A stretch of DNA of 21,196 nt. Origin: a virus. A program made the translations under genes and the position numbers. The DNA lies in the IMG/VR virus record IMGVR_UViG_3300020470_001401, positions 1 to 21,196 of that record; one strand, given 5' to 3'. Under the pieces are notes generated by a model, which worked only from the letters and a program-made list of their open reading frames with translations, had not been told where the DNA came from and made no database searches. The first letter of the stretch is position 1; each line of letters starts with the position of its first letter. Shown here piece by piece: positions 13,175 to 19,516 of this stretch.

Positions 13175-13570
13175 ATGGAAAAAGCACTTATAGTAAACAC
13201 ACAATATCTAGAAAATTACGACTTAGAGGGTGGTAATTACTGGAAGTTCAAAGGTGGTAAAGAGTACGTCATTTCATTTAGGGTTACTCATGAGATTTAT
13301 GAAGAGAACGCTTATGGGCCTGGTGAACATTCTTACTACGAGTGTCCTGAGATTTCTGAAGCAACTATACTTGCATTACTTAACCAATATGGTTTTGCAG
13401 GTAGTGACGGCTATCAAGAGTTTGTTAAAAGTTGGGAAACAACCAACTTACCTTCTGCCCTAACAGAGAATGAAAAGAAATGGGTAGACGATGAAGAGGC
13501 GTTTGACTTGTTCAAAGCAGAACGTATGACTTGGAAAGAATTAGAGAATAAGGTTAAGGAGGCCGCATGA
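13175..13570 (+). CDS. Hypothetical early protein (131 aa)
   Basis: The frame opens at a GTG at 13121, but this is inside the promoter; the ATG at 13175, 7 nt after AGGAGA (13162-13167), is the real start. The protein opens with the strand KALIVNTQYLENYD and has the motif EENAYGPGEHSYYECPEI. From about residue 60 it is helical and acidic (TENEKKWVDDEEAFDLFKAERMTWKELENK). I have seen similar N-QYLENY-type proteins in phages but cannot give a function. It is coupled to the next gene by ATGA with a strong AAGGAGG. Confidence 0.7.
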   Translation: MEKALIVNTQYLENYDLEGGNYWKFKGGKEYVISFRVTHEIYEENAYGPGEHSYYECPEISEATILALLNQYGFAGSDGYQEFVKSWETTNLPSALTENEKKWVDDEEAFDLFKAERMTWKELENKVKEAA

Positions 13571-13896
13571 AATTTAACGATTATATTATAATGGAAATTG
13601 CACAAAACCTAAAGGAGTGTGCAGTTGAACCCAAACTGAATCACCACTACTTCAAGACACCTTTAAATCCGATTATTAAAGAAGTGTCTAGAACAAGTTC
13701 TAGTGAGTCCAACTATGCAGTTGGCCCTCTCACTAAAACAGTATTTGTTTCAGATGACTTTGGTAACAGGTATAAGGTTTCTGTAGAAGACCTTAAGAAT
13801 GTCAAAGGAAAGGGTTGGATAACCCATAAAGAATTTGATAAAATCAATCCTTCACCGATATGGAATCGTGAAGAAAAAATATACGAGGTTGCGTAA
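13567..13896 (+). CDS. Hypothetical protein (109 aa)
   Basis: The start lies in the ATGA overlap with the previous gene, after an ideal AAGGAGG (about 13557-13563). An N-terminal helix ([13 protein letters not shown]) is followed by a strand pair typical of a small barrel: [24 protein letters not shown], which resembles an SH3-like or KOW-type turn, although that is only a structural impression. It overlaps the next gene by one base (TAATG). Function unknown. Confidence 0.65.
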   Translation: MKFNDYIIMEIAQNLKECAVEPKLNHHYFKTPLNPIIKEVSRTSSSESNYAVGPLTKTVFVSDDFGNRYKVSVEDLKNVKGKGWITHKEFDKINPSPIWNREEKIYEVA

Positions 13897-14228
13897 TGTT
13901 AGTTGATTCATGGCCATTTTTTAATGGTATACAAAAACAATACAAATTTAGTAACGGTTATGGTGCAAGTGTTGTGTGCCATGATGGTTCATATGGTGGG
14001 CCTTATAAAAAGAACGGTAAGAACCTTTGGGAGATTGCAGTTCTTGACAGTGATAATGATATAACTTATCACACACCAATTACTCAAGATGTCATTGGAT
14101 ATTGTACTGAGGAAAAGGTGGAAGAGGTCTTAAAAGAAATAAGTGAATTGATTCCAGTTCAAGAAGTCCAACTAGAGTTGGAGTTTGGAGCAATGCATCA
14201 ATCACAATGTGATGAGGGAGTGATATGA
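13896..14228 (+). CDS. Hypothetical protein (110 aa)
   Basis: It starts in a TAATG overlap. The protein has a beta-rich N-terminal half ([20 protein letters not shown] ... NLWEIAVLD) and an acidic helical C-terminal half ([14 protein letters not shown]). The central [17 protein letters not shown] segment resembles small phage/bacterial proteins of unknown function that I cannot name. ATGA joins it to the next gene, so 13175-14425 is one coupled run of four genes. Confidence 0.65.
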   Translation: MLVDSWPFFNGIQKQYKFSNGYGASVVCHDGSYGGPYKKNGKNLWEIAVLDSDNDITYHTPITQDVIGYCTEEKVEEVLKEISELIPVQEVQLELEFGAMHQSQCDEGVI

Positions 14229-14425
14229 AAAATCATTATGAAATCTTGTCTGAGACAAGTGGTGGAAAACTTACACCTGAAGAAGTTTACAATCTAGAAA
14301 CGTATGGTGCGAAACACCCAATGGAATTTGCACCCGACCCTAGTGATGAACCCAAAGAGGGTTATTGTATTTGTGGGGAAAAGAATTGTCCCGATGAATA
14401 TGCACATTACACAAGTGGATATTGA
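14225..14425 (+). CDS. Small Cys-containing hypothetical protein (66 aa)
   Basis: A 66-aa acidic protein starting in the ATGA overlap. Its C-terminal half has C-I-C-G-x-x-N-C (residues about 48-55) followed by an HY pair, which could bind one zinc ion or be a remnant of a zinc ribbon. The N-terminal half ([14 protein letters not shown]) is helical. Similar tiny metal-binding-like proteins occur in phage early regions. No function is assigned. Confidence 0.6.
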   Translation: MKNHYEILSETSGGKLTPEEVYNLETYGAKHPMEFAPDPSDEPKEGYCICGEKNCPDEYAHYTSGY

Positions 14426-14426
14426 T

Positions 14427-14648
14427 ATGTTTGAAGTAGAAGGAATTGCAGAAAAACATACAGTCAATGGTGGACTTTACGATAGAGGCACTTGCGACTC
14501 TTATTATAGACGAGGTGTAAATCCTCACTATTATCCTAACGGAACATACAAAGGTAAAAGAGTTACAGAGTTGACTCCATACCAAATAAAGATTTACATG
14601 AAAGGATATAACGATAATGAAGCAGACGGCTTCTATAAGGAATGGTAA
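14427..14648 (+). CDS. Small hypothetical protein (73 aa)
   Basis: The frame extends upstream to 14304, but those residues lie inside the previous gene; the ATG at 14427, one base after its stop, is the sensible start. The protein contains GLYDRGTCDSYYRRGVNPHYYPNGTYKG, rich in Tyr and Arg, and then a C-terminal helix TPYQIKIYMKGYNDNEADGFYKEW. Ribosome-modulation-factor-like proteins have a related RGxxDxYYxRxxxPH(W/Y) and GYxxN pattern. That resemblance to RMF is by eye only, but would suit a ribosome-binding protein. Confidence 0.6.
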   Translation: MFEVEGIAEKHTVNGGLYDRGTCDSYYRRGVNPHYYPNGTYKGKRVTELTPYQIKIYMKGYNDNEADGFYKEW

Positions 14649-14649
14649 T

Positions 14650-14832
14650 ATGAATCAGAATCAAATCCCGTTTGAACCTGCAGAGTGGTTTCCTGAACTT
14701 GATGCACTACAACGAAGTGGTGTTATGAATATGTTTGGTGCTCCTCGTTGGTTACAAGATAATTTTGGATTTTCAAAAGAACAATCGCTCGTAGTGTTTA
14801 ATGCATGGTGCGATTACAAACAAGGGGAGTAA
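14650..14832 (+). CDS. Small conserved protein (60 aa)
   Basis: The frame is open from 14617, but the ATG at 14650 with AAGGA 8 nt upstream is the likely start. The protein is a compact helical unit: AEWFPELDALQRSGVMNMFGAPRWLQDNFGFSKEQSLVVFNAW. This pattern (ELxxLQxSGxTNMFGAxxxL followed by a helix) is familiar from short proteins in many phages and some plasmids. Its function is unknown to me. It is followed by the SleB-like hydrolase gene one base later. Confidence 0.65.
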   Translation: MNQNQIPFEPAEWFPELDALQRSGVMNMFGAPRWLQDNFGFSKEQSLVVFNAWCDYKQGE

Positions 14833-14833
14833 T

Positions 14834-15349
14834 ATGTCAGATAAAAGTATTAGTAATTATTTGAAGTACCTATGTGTTTTTGTAATAGGATTTTCTATTG
14901 GTATGTGGGCTGCACCAGCTCATGCATCAGACGAAAACGGTGACGAGTATTGTCTCGCACAAAACATTTATTTTGAGGCAGGTAATCAACCTCTTGCAGG
15001 TAAGATTGCAGTTGCACAAGTTGTCCTGAATAGATTAGAACATAACTCATATCCTGAAACTATTTGTGGTGTTATCTATCAGGCAAAATGGAAAGAGAAT
15101 TGGAGAGGCACTATGGTGCCGATTAGAAACCAATGTCAGTTTAGTTGGTTCTGCGATGGTAAATCAGATGAACCTTTAGACACTAAGACATGGTTATTGT
15201 CATTAATAGTTGCTCGTGATGTCGTAGATGGTTTCTACGGAGACATTACAGAAGGTGCAACACATTACCATAGTGTATATGTCAGTCCATATTGGGCAGA
15301 TTCATTGAATGAAACTGTAATTATTAACGAACACATATTTTATAAATGA
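14834..15349 (+). CDS. SleB/CwlJ-like cell wall hydrolase with signal peptide
   Basis: This 171-aa protein fits the SleB/CwlJ 'Hydrolase_2' family, which cuts peptidoglycan glycan strands. It shows CLAQNIYFEAGNQPLAGKIAVAQVVLNRL, with the glutamate in YFEA as likely catalytic acid, then QCQFSWFCDG and GATHYHSVYVSPYW. The N-terminus is a typical Sec signal: basic start, hydrophobic stretch (residues 10-27) and APAHA before the mature region. The ATG at 14834 follows GGGGAG and is chosen over the in-frame codon at 14801. The protein would be exported to the periplasm, so it is a candidate endolysin or superinfection/lysis-timing factor. Two further Cys pairs could form disulfides there. Confidence 0.88.
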   Translation: MSDKSISNYLKYLCVFVIGFSIGMWAAPAHASDENGDEYCLAQNIYFEAGNQPLAGKIAVAQVVLNRLEHNSYPETICGVIYQAKWKENWRGTMVPIRNQCQFSWFCDGKSDEPLDTKTWLLSLIVARDVVDGFYGDITEGATHYHSVYVSPYWADSLNETVIINEHIFYK

Positions 15350-15567
15350 GGAAAGAAGAATTAATACATTTAATTAACCACTTACATACAGACGACAAAC
15401 ATGGTATAATAGAAGCTATAGTTCATGATGTTAACGGTGGACAATTTACAACCGATAGTATCAGATTAGACATGGATAGTGGTAGACTTATTATATGTCA
15501 AATGAATAGTCCATGTTATGAGTCTAATAAAAACAACTGGAAAAAAGAGTTAGATTTTTTACCATAA
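15346..15567 (+). CDS. Small hypothetical protein (73 aa)
   Basis: It starts in an ATGA overlap with the hydrolase gene. The 73-aa product has an N-terminal helix (KEELIHLINHLHTD), two strands (GIIEAIVHDVNGG, DSGRLIICQMN) and a charged C-terminus. No signal peptide or membrane span is visible, so it is not an obvious holin or spanin partner to the hydrolase. Function unknown. Its stop codon overlaps a CATAAATA box. Confidence 0.6.
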   Translation: MRKEELIHLINHLHTDDKHGIIEAIVHDVNGGQFTTDSIRLDMDSGRLIICQMNSPCYESNKNNWKKELDFLP

Positions 15568-15570
15568 ATA
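15563..15570 (+). promoter_or_regulatory. Late-type box CATAAATA
   Basis: CATAAATA overlaps the stop of the upstream gene and ends 11 nt before the ATG at 15581, so T4 spacing would give a start point about 5 nt upstream of the ATG. Confidence 0.4.
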
Positions 15571-15580
15571 AGAGCACATT

Positions 15581-15889
15581 ATGCCAACATATGATTTTTA
15601 TAATGAAGAGACTGGTGAATTGACTGAATATACAATGTCATGGAAAGACCTTGACGATTTCAAACTAAACAATCCCCACCTCAAACAACAAGTATCTGCA
15701 CCTAATCTTATAGGTGGTCATGGTGACCGTGTCAAAACAGATGCAGGATTCAAAGAAGTATTATCTAACGTAGGGAAAGCATATCCAGGCTCTACAGTGG
15801 ATAAAAGATATAATGGTGTTGATATTAAGAAACAAAAAAGTATTGACGTGATTAAGAAACACATGGATATACAATCCAAAGATAAGTAG
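15581..15889 (+). CDS. Conserved T4-like phage protein, FmdB-like N-terminus (102 aa)
   Basis: MPTYDFYNEETGELTEYTMSWKDLDDF has the layout of FmdB-type zinc ribbons (MPxYxF...E.x.S) but lacks all their cysteines. The rest includes GGHGDRVKTDAGFKEVLSNVGKAYPGST, a pattern I recall as conserved in T4-like marine phages next to the recombination/replication genes. Loss of the cysteines means that zinc binding is not expected. It precedes the nuclease gene by one base. Confidence 0.75.
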   Translation: MPTYDFYNEETGELTEYTMSWKDLDDFKLNNPHLKQQVSAPNLIGGHGDRVKTDAGFKEVLSNVGKAYPGSTVDKRYNGVDIKKQKSIDVIKKHMDIQSKDK

Positions 15890-15890
15890 T

Positions 15891-16559
15891 ATGGAAAATT
15901 TAATTGCGATTAATGATTTAGAACACCTACAAGAAACTATGACTCGTGTCCAAGAGAACGGTCAAAGATTTTATCAGACACCCGAAGGTAAAAAGTATCC
16001 AAGTGTAACTACTGTTACAAGTCTACTCACTAGAGACCACATTAAGTTGTGGAGAGAACGAGTTGGTGAAGAAACTGCAAACAAAATTTCTTCTAGTGCT
16101 GCTAAACGTGGTACAAGAATGCACTCATTGTTTGAACAATATCTTCGTGCAGAAGAACCAATATTTTTTGATAACATTATAGAGTCCTCAATGTTTGAAG
16201 CAGTTCAACCTGTACTGGATTGTATTATACCTATCGCTTTGGAAGCAGGTATGTATAGTGATTCATTAGAAATGGCAGGACAAGTAGATTGTGTTGGAAT
16301 ATGGGACGATGAACTTTGTATTATAGATTTTAAAACTAGTTCAAAAATGAAAGAAGAATATATGGCAGAGCCTTGGTATTATCAAATGACTGCGTACGCA
16401 ATAATGGTCGAAGAACTTACAGGTGAAGAGATTAAAGATGTCGTTGCAGTAGTTGGTGTTGATGGTGGTCATTGTCAAGTGTTTGGAGCAGACCCTAGAG
16501 AATATGTCGATGAACTCTATAGTCTTAGAAAACGGTATCGAAATTTACATGGAGTATAA
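15891..16559 (+). CDS. PD-(D/E)XK exonuclease (MGME1/RecB-like)
   Basis: The 222-aa protein has the RecB-type exonuclease plan: YPSVTTVTSLL near the N-terminus, RGTRMHSLFEQYL (H78, E82), GQVDCVGIWDDELCIIDFKTSS (D133, D146-x-K148) and motif QxxxY at 165-169. This matches the mitochondrial-genome-maintenance-exonuclease-like nucleases of marine T4-like phages, acting on single-stranded DNA ends. Placement next to gp33, gp59 and gp32 supports a role in replication or recombination. It may also help degrade host DNA. Confidence 0.88.
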   Translation: MENLIAINDLEHLQETMTRVQENGQRFYQTPEGKKYPSVTTVTSLLTRDHIKLWRERVGEETANKISSSAAKRGTRMHSLFEQYLRAEEPIFFDNIIESSMFEAVQPVLDCIIPIALEAGMYSDSLEMAGQVDCVGIWDDELCIIDFKTSSKMKEEYMAEPWYYQMTAYAIMVEELTGEEIKDVVAVVGVDGGHCQVFGADPREYVDELYSLRKRYRNLHGV

Positions 16560-16561
16560 AT

Positions 16562-16795
16562 GTGATTAGTAAAAAAGAATTTACGGAACAAGTAGAACAA
16601 CTTCTACTTAGGTCAAAGACAGATGTTATGGATGCGATTATTTCAGTATGCGAAAAGAATAATCTAGAACCTGAATCTGCAAAAAGATTTATTTCTGCAC
16701 CACTAAAAGAAAAACTAGAAGCAGAGGCACAAGGTCTCAATATGGTTAATCGTGGAAAGGTGGGTAGAGCAAAGTTAACAAGTTTTTTCGAATAG
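16562..16795 (+). CDS. 33: gp33-like late transcription co-activator
   Basis: This 77-aa protein aligns by eye with T4 gp33, which binds RNA polymerase's beta-flap and the sliding clamp and works with gp55 at late promoters. The conserved helix region is DAIISVCEKNNLEPES followed by AKRFISAPLKEKLEAEAQ. The C-terminus, KLTSFFE, resembles the short hydrophobic clamp-binding tail of gp33/gp55. The start is GTG at 16562 (the overlapping ATG at 16560 is closed by an immediate TGA), with GGAG at 16551-16554. A shorter N-terminus than T4 gp33 is normal for marine relatives. Gene order 33-59-32 supports the call, and it fits the presence of TAAATA boxes. Confidence 0.82.
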   Translation: MISKKEFTEQVEQLLLRSKTDVMDAIISVCEKNNLEPESAKRFISAPLKEKLEAEAQGLNMVNRGKVGRAKLTSFFE

Positions 16796-16804
16796 GAGTA
16801 TATT

Positions 16805-17086
16805 ATGGAAAAAGGTGATATAGTAACAGTGGTTGCAATCAGTGGAGAGTATGTTGGTAAACTAGTCTCTATGGAAGATGCAACTGTTGAACTTGAAAAC
16901 CCAAGAATGATTCTTTCGAATCCCCAAGACGGTTCTATGGGATTTGCAAAAGGATTAGCTGCAACTGGTGAAGAGAATCCAACTAGTGCAGTGTTTCAAC
17001 AGGTAGTGTTCGTTGTTCCTTCAAATGAGAAGGTCGCAAATGCACACTTGGAAGCAACTAGTGGATTGACATTAGTTAAGTCGTAA
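16805..17086 (+). CDS. Small conserved protein, possibly Sm/Lsm-like (93 aa)
   Basis: After a good AGGAG site, 93 residues begin with KGDIVTVVAISGEYVGKLVSMEDATVELENPRMI, whose strand-turn-strand pattern recalls an Sm/Lsm or SH3-like barrel. QDGSMGFAKGLAATGEENP and VFQQVVFVVPSNEKV follow. I recall a similar protein near gp33/gp59 in marine T4-like phages, without known function. An RNA- or protein-binding adaptor is plausible; nothing catalytic is visible. It overlaps the gp59 gene by one base (TAATG). Confidence 0.7.
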   Translation: MEKGDIVTVVAISGEYVGKLVSMEDATVELENPRMILSNPQDGSMGFAKGLAATGEENPTSAVFQQVVFVVPSNEKVANAHLEATSGLTLVKS

Positions 17087-17679
17087 TGACTAGTCGAGAT
17101 GGATATGATGCGTATACACTTTATCTTGGGATAAAGTTACACTTCCATTCCGACTCATATGACTTTGTAAAATACAATGGTAAAGTTAAATCTGATATAA
17201 ACTCATTTCTGAAAAGAAAAGACAAGTATCATTTTGGTAAGTTATTTAAAACTTATAAACAAGACCTGCAAGATTTTTACGTTGCGAATCTTTCATATAA
17301 AGATTACTGGGCAGGTGATTTGTTAGATGAGGAATGTGACAAAAGATATAAAGAATGGAAAAAGAGAAATCAAAAATTATCTTATATGTTTAAAATGGAA
17401 GTGTCGGGACTATTACAAAAGAAACACATTAATAAATTGTTGGAGTGTAAAAATGGTCAACACCCTATCCTACTTAAACAGTATCTTGCGAAAAACGTTT
17501 CACTAGAGACACTTTGTATCATGGACGACATTATCAATATGTGCGACCAAGAATGGAAACATTTAATATCAGAACAGTTAGTGTATCCTGAAGTGCATAG
17601 ACTGGTGAAGAAATACAAAACATTTTTAAATTATGATTACCAAAAGTTTAGAACTACACTTATAGATTTATGTCGATAA
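17086..17679 (+). CDS. 59: gp59 helicase loader
   Basis: The 197-aa basic, helical protein matches T4 gp59 (217 aa), which loads gp41 helicase onto gp32-covered forks. Shared pattern: YTLYLGIKLHF near residue 10, then DFVKYNGKVK, KRKDKYHFGKLFKTYK (compare T4 KRRDKYFFQKLSEKYK), a WAGDL segment, and a C-terminal FLNYDYQKFRTTLIDLC resembling T4 ILNIDSQKAKNVFIETV. It is positioned just upstream of gene 32, separated only by the GNGPS-motif gene, which it overlaps by 10 nt. Confidence 0.88.
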   Translation: MTSRDGYDAYTLYLGIKLHFHSDSYDFVKYNGKVKSDINSFLKRKDKYHFGKLFKTYKQDLQDFYVANLSYKDYWAGDLLDEECDKRYKEWKKRNQKLSYMFKMEVSGLLQKKHINKLLECKNGQHPILLKQYLAKNVSLETLCIMDDIINMCDQEWKHLISEQLVYPEVHRLVKKYKTFLNYDYQKFRTTLIDLCR

Positions 17680-18383
17680 TAAAAGAAGTTACAATATTAG
17701 GAAACGGCCCAAGTAGGTTGGATTTTGATTTTGATGTGTCACACCCAGTTTGGGGTTGTAATGCAATCTATAGAGATACAGATAAATGTGATTTAGTATT
17801 TGCAGTTGATATGCCTGTACAAAAGGAGATAGTTGAATCAGGATACTACAGAGGTAATAAGGTTGCATTCGCAGACATTGACCCATTACCTATAGAACTG
17901 TTAGAAATGTTTGCACCCGATTTTAATAACCCTGTAATCAGTGTGAAGGAAGACGATTCACATTTTATTATTCAGGGAAACGACAGTAGAACAGATTTTC
18001 TTGGATTGAGAGAACCACACTTAATCACAACATACAACGAACCGAATTTAAAAAACCTAATGACGGGAATGTCTGCATTAGGATATGCAATGACACTAGG
18101 TGTTAAAACTATCAATCTAATTGGATTTGATGGTCTAGAATTTGAAGGGGAACCTTCAAATATTTACGAAGGTAGTAGTAATTACCCGACTAAATATACA
18201 ACAGAGGACGCTGTTCTACAAGTTCAACGTTCTCAGTTCATAGCACTATTAGAATGGTTCTATGGAAAAGGTTCAGTATATTGGAAAAACCCTCTAGACA
18301 AAGAGGACGAAATCAAGTATAATGAACTTAGTTATTATGAAAGTAGTGACAGGTGGATTTTAGGCGAAGGTCTAGAATCTTGA
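17670..18383 (+). CDS. GNGPS-motif protein, possibly glycosyltransferase-like
   Basis: The 237-aa protein begins EVTILGNGPSRLDFDFD and continues PVWGCNAIYRDTDKCDLVFAVD. This GNGPS...CN motif is found in DUF115-type proteins and in GT42-like sialyltransferases, where it forms part of a nucleotide-sugar (CMP) binding site. A later segment, TGMSALGYAMTLGVKTINLIGFDG, followed by IYEGSSNYPT, also matches that group's central Rossmann core. The family is likely; activity and substrate are not certain. It is inserted between gp59 and gp32, which are adjacent or near-adjacent in T4. The last bases overlap the gene 32 promoter. Confidence 0.6.
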   Translation: MSIIKEVTILGNGPSRLDFDFDVSHPVWGCNAIYRDTDKCDLVFAVDMPVQKEIVESGYYRGNKVAFADIDPLPIELLEMFAPDFNNPVISVKEDDSHFIIQGNDSRTDFLGLREPHLITTYNEPNLKNLMTGMSALGYAMTLGVKTINLIGFDGLEFEGEPSNIYEGSSNYPTKYTTEDAVLQVQRSQFIALLEWFYGKGSVYWKNPLDKEDEIKYNELSYYESSDRWILGEGLES

Positions 18384-18410
18384 TACAATGCTAATACAAT
18401 GCGATATAAT
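18380..18410 (+). promoter_or_regulatory. Gene 32 promoter with tandem ATACAATGC repeats
   Basis: TTGATA (18380-18385) and perfect TATAAT (18405-18410) are 19 bp apart. Between them ATACAATGC occurs twice (18384-18392 with one mismatch at the last base, TACAATGC core; and 18395-18402 core), one helical turn apart. ATACAATG appears a third time at the gp32 start codon. AGGAG near 18423 serves as ribosome-binding site. Confidence 0.6.
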
Positions 18411-18433
18411 TGTTAATATAATAGGAGAATACA

Positions 18434-19333
18434 ATGTCGAGTAGTTTAGATAAACTAAGAGCAGCTATGGAATCTGCTTCACCTTCTGAAGGTGCAAAAA
18501 AATCCTATCAAGACGACACAATGTGGAAACCCGAACTGGATAAAACTGGTAATGGTTACGCAGTGATTCGTTTCTTACCAACCCCTGAAGGAGAAGAGAT
18601 GCCATGGGTATCTTATTTCGACCACGGCTTTCAAGGCCCTGGCGGCTGGTACATTGAGAAGTCTTTAACGACTCTTAATAAGAAAGACCCTGTAAGCGAA
18701 TACAACACTTCGTTGTGGAATACTGGGATTGAAGCAAACAAAGAAATTGCGAGGAAACAAAAACGCAGACTGCATTATGTTTCTAACGTATATGTTGTTT
18801 CAGACCCTAAAAATCCTGATAACGAAGGGAAAGTGTTCAAATACAGATATGGTAAAAAAATCTTTGAAGCTCTTAAGGAAGCAATCTCACCTGCATTTGA
18901 AGATGAGAATGCAATCAATCCTTTTGACCTAAGAGGAGAAGGTGCTAACTTCAAAATTAAAATCAGAAAAGTTGATGGTTATTGGAACTACGACAAATCT
19001 GAGTTTGATTCTGTTGCACCATTGTTTGATAATGAAGAACAAATAAACCAAGTGTTTAGTCAAGTTCATTCGTTATCTGCCGTTATCGCACCCGAAGAGT
19101 TCAAGTCTTACGAAGAACTCAAAGAGAAACTTGAAAGAGTTCTCGGAACAGTCGGGTCTACCTCTACTGCTGAATCAGTTGCAGAAGACTTGGAAGAAGT
19201 GCCATGGTCTAATGTAAACACTGCTTCAACAGCGAGTGAACCAGTAATCGAATCTGCAGAAGTATCTGCAGGTGTATCTGCTTCTTCTGAAGACGATGCA
19301 ATGGATTACTTTAAGAAATTAGCTCAAGACTAA
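18434..19333 (+). CDS. 32: gp32 single-stranded DNA-binding protein, zinc-free form
   Basis: The 299-aa protein corresponds to T4 gp32 (301 aa). The N-terminal SSSLDKLRAAME acts as the cooperativity segment. The OB-fold core shows GNGYAVIRFLPT (T4: GNGQAVIRFLPS), DHGFQGPGGWYIE, NEGKVFKYRYGKKIFEAL (T4: NEGKVFKYRFGKKIWDKI), GANFKIKIRKVDGYWNYDKSEF and the EEFKSYEELKEKLERVLG helix. The C-terminus is an acidic tail for partner binding. H64 is retained but the three zinc cysteines of T4 (77, 87, 90) are not; position 77 is serine and there is no cysteine anywhere in the protein. Strong own promoter and AGGAG fit its high-level need. Confidence 0.95.
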   Translation: MSSSLDKLRAAMESASPSEGAKKSYQDDTMWKPELDKTGNGYAVIRFLPTPEGEEMPWVSYFDHGFQGPGGWYIEKSLTTLNKKDPVSEYNTSLWNTGIEANKEIARKQKRRLHYVSNVYVVSDPKNPDNEGKVFKYRYGKKIFEALKEAISPAFEDENAINPFDLRGEGANFKIKIRKVDGYWNYDKSEFDSVAPLFDNEEQINQVFSQVHSLSAVIAPEEFKSYEELKEKLERVLGTVGSTSTAESVAEDLEEVPWSNVNTASTASEPVIESAEVSAGVSASSEDDAMDYFKKLAQD

Positions 19334-19361
19334 TTTCGTTTGGGGTGCATAGGTTTTTATT

Positions 19362-19514
19362 ATGAATATAAATGACAAGACTATGCATTCACTGAGGCCG
19401 TGGATAAAAGTGGGGGTACTCAGTAAGGGTAAGATAGATAGCAAAATCAAAGCGGGTCTATCGGTGCAGAGCGGGTATGCTGTAAGGCGTGGGGCGACTG
19501 ACACACTTATTTAA
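19362..19514 (+). CDS. Short basic ORF before the methyltransferase (50 aa)
   Basis: The ORF MNINDKTMHSLRPWIKVG... GYAVRRGATDTLI fills nearly all of the 183-bp gap between gp32 and the methyltransferase gene and ends two bases before the latter's ATG, in keeping with the local tiling. It is basic (several K and R) and unusually G-rich compared with neighbours (runs such as GTGGGGGTAC and GCGTGGGGCG). AGG at 19350-19352 is a weak ribosome-binding site. It could instead be a non-coding leader or RNA element. No family recognised. Confidence 0.4.
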   Translation: MNINDKTMHSLRPWIKVGVLSKGKIDSKIKAGLSVQSGYAVRRGATDTLI

Positions 19515-19516
19515 TT

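Noticed and set aside
16555-16562. TATAAATG before gene 33 as a late promoter
   Set aside because: It ends at the GTG start codon, which would then lie upstream of the transcript start.
19316-19336. AAATTAG/CTAATTT inverted repeat at the end of gene 32 as a terminator
   Set aside because: The stem is almost all A/T, overlaps the coding end and has no T-run directly after it, so it is too weak to call.
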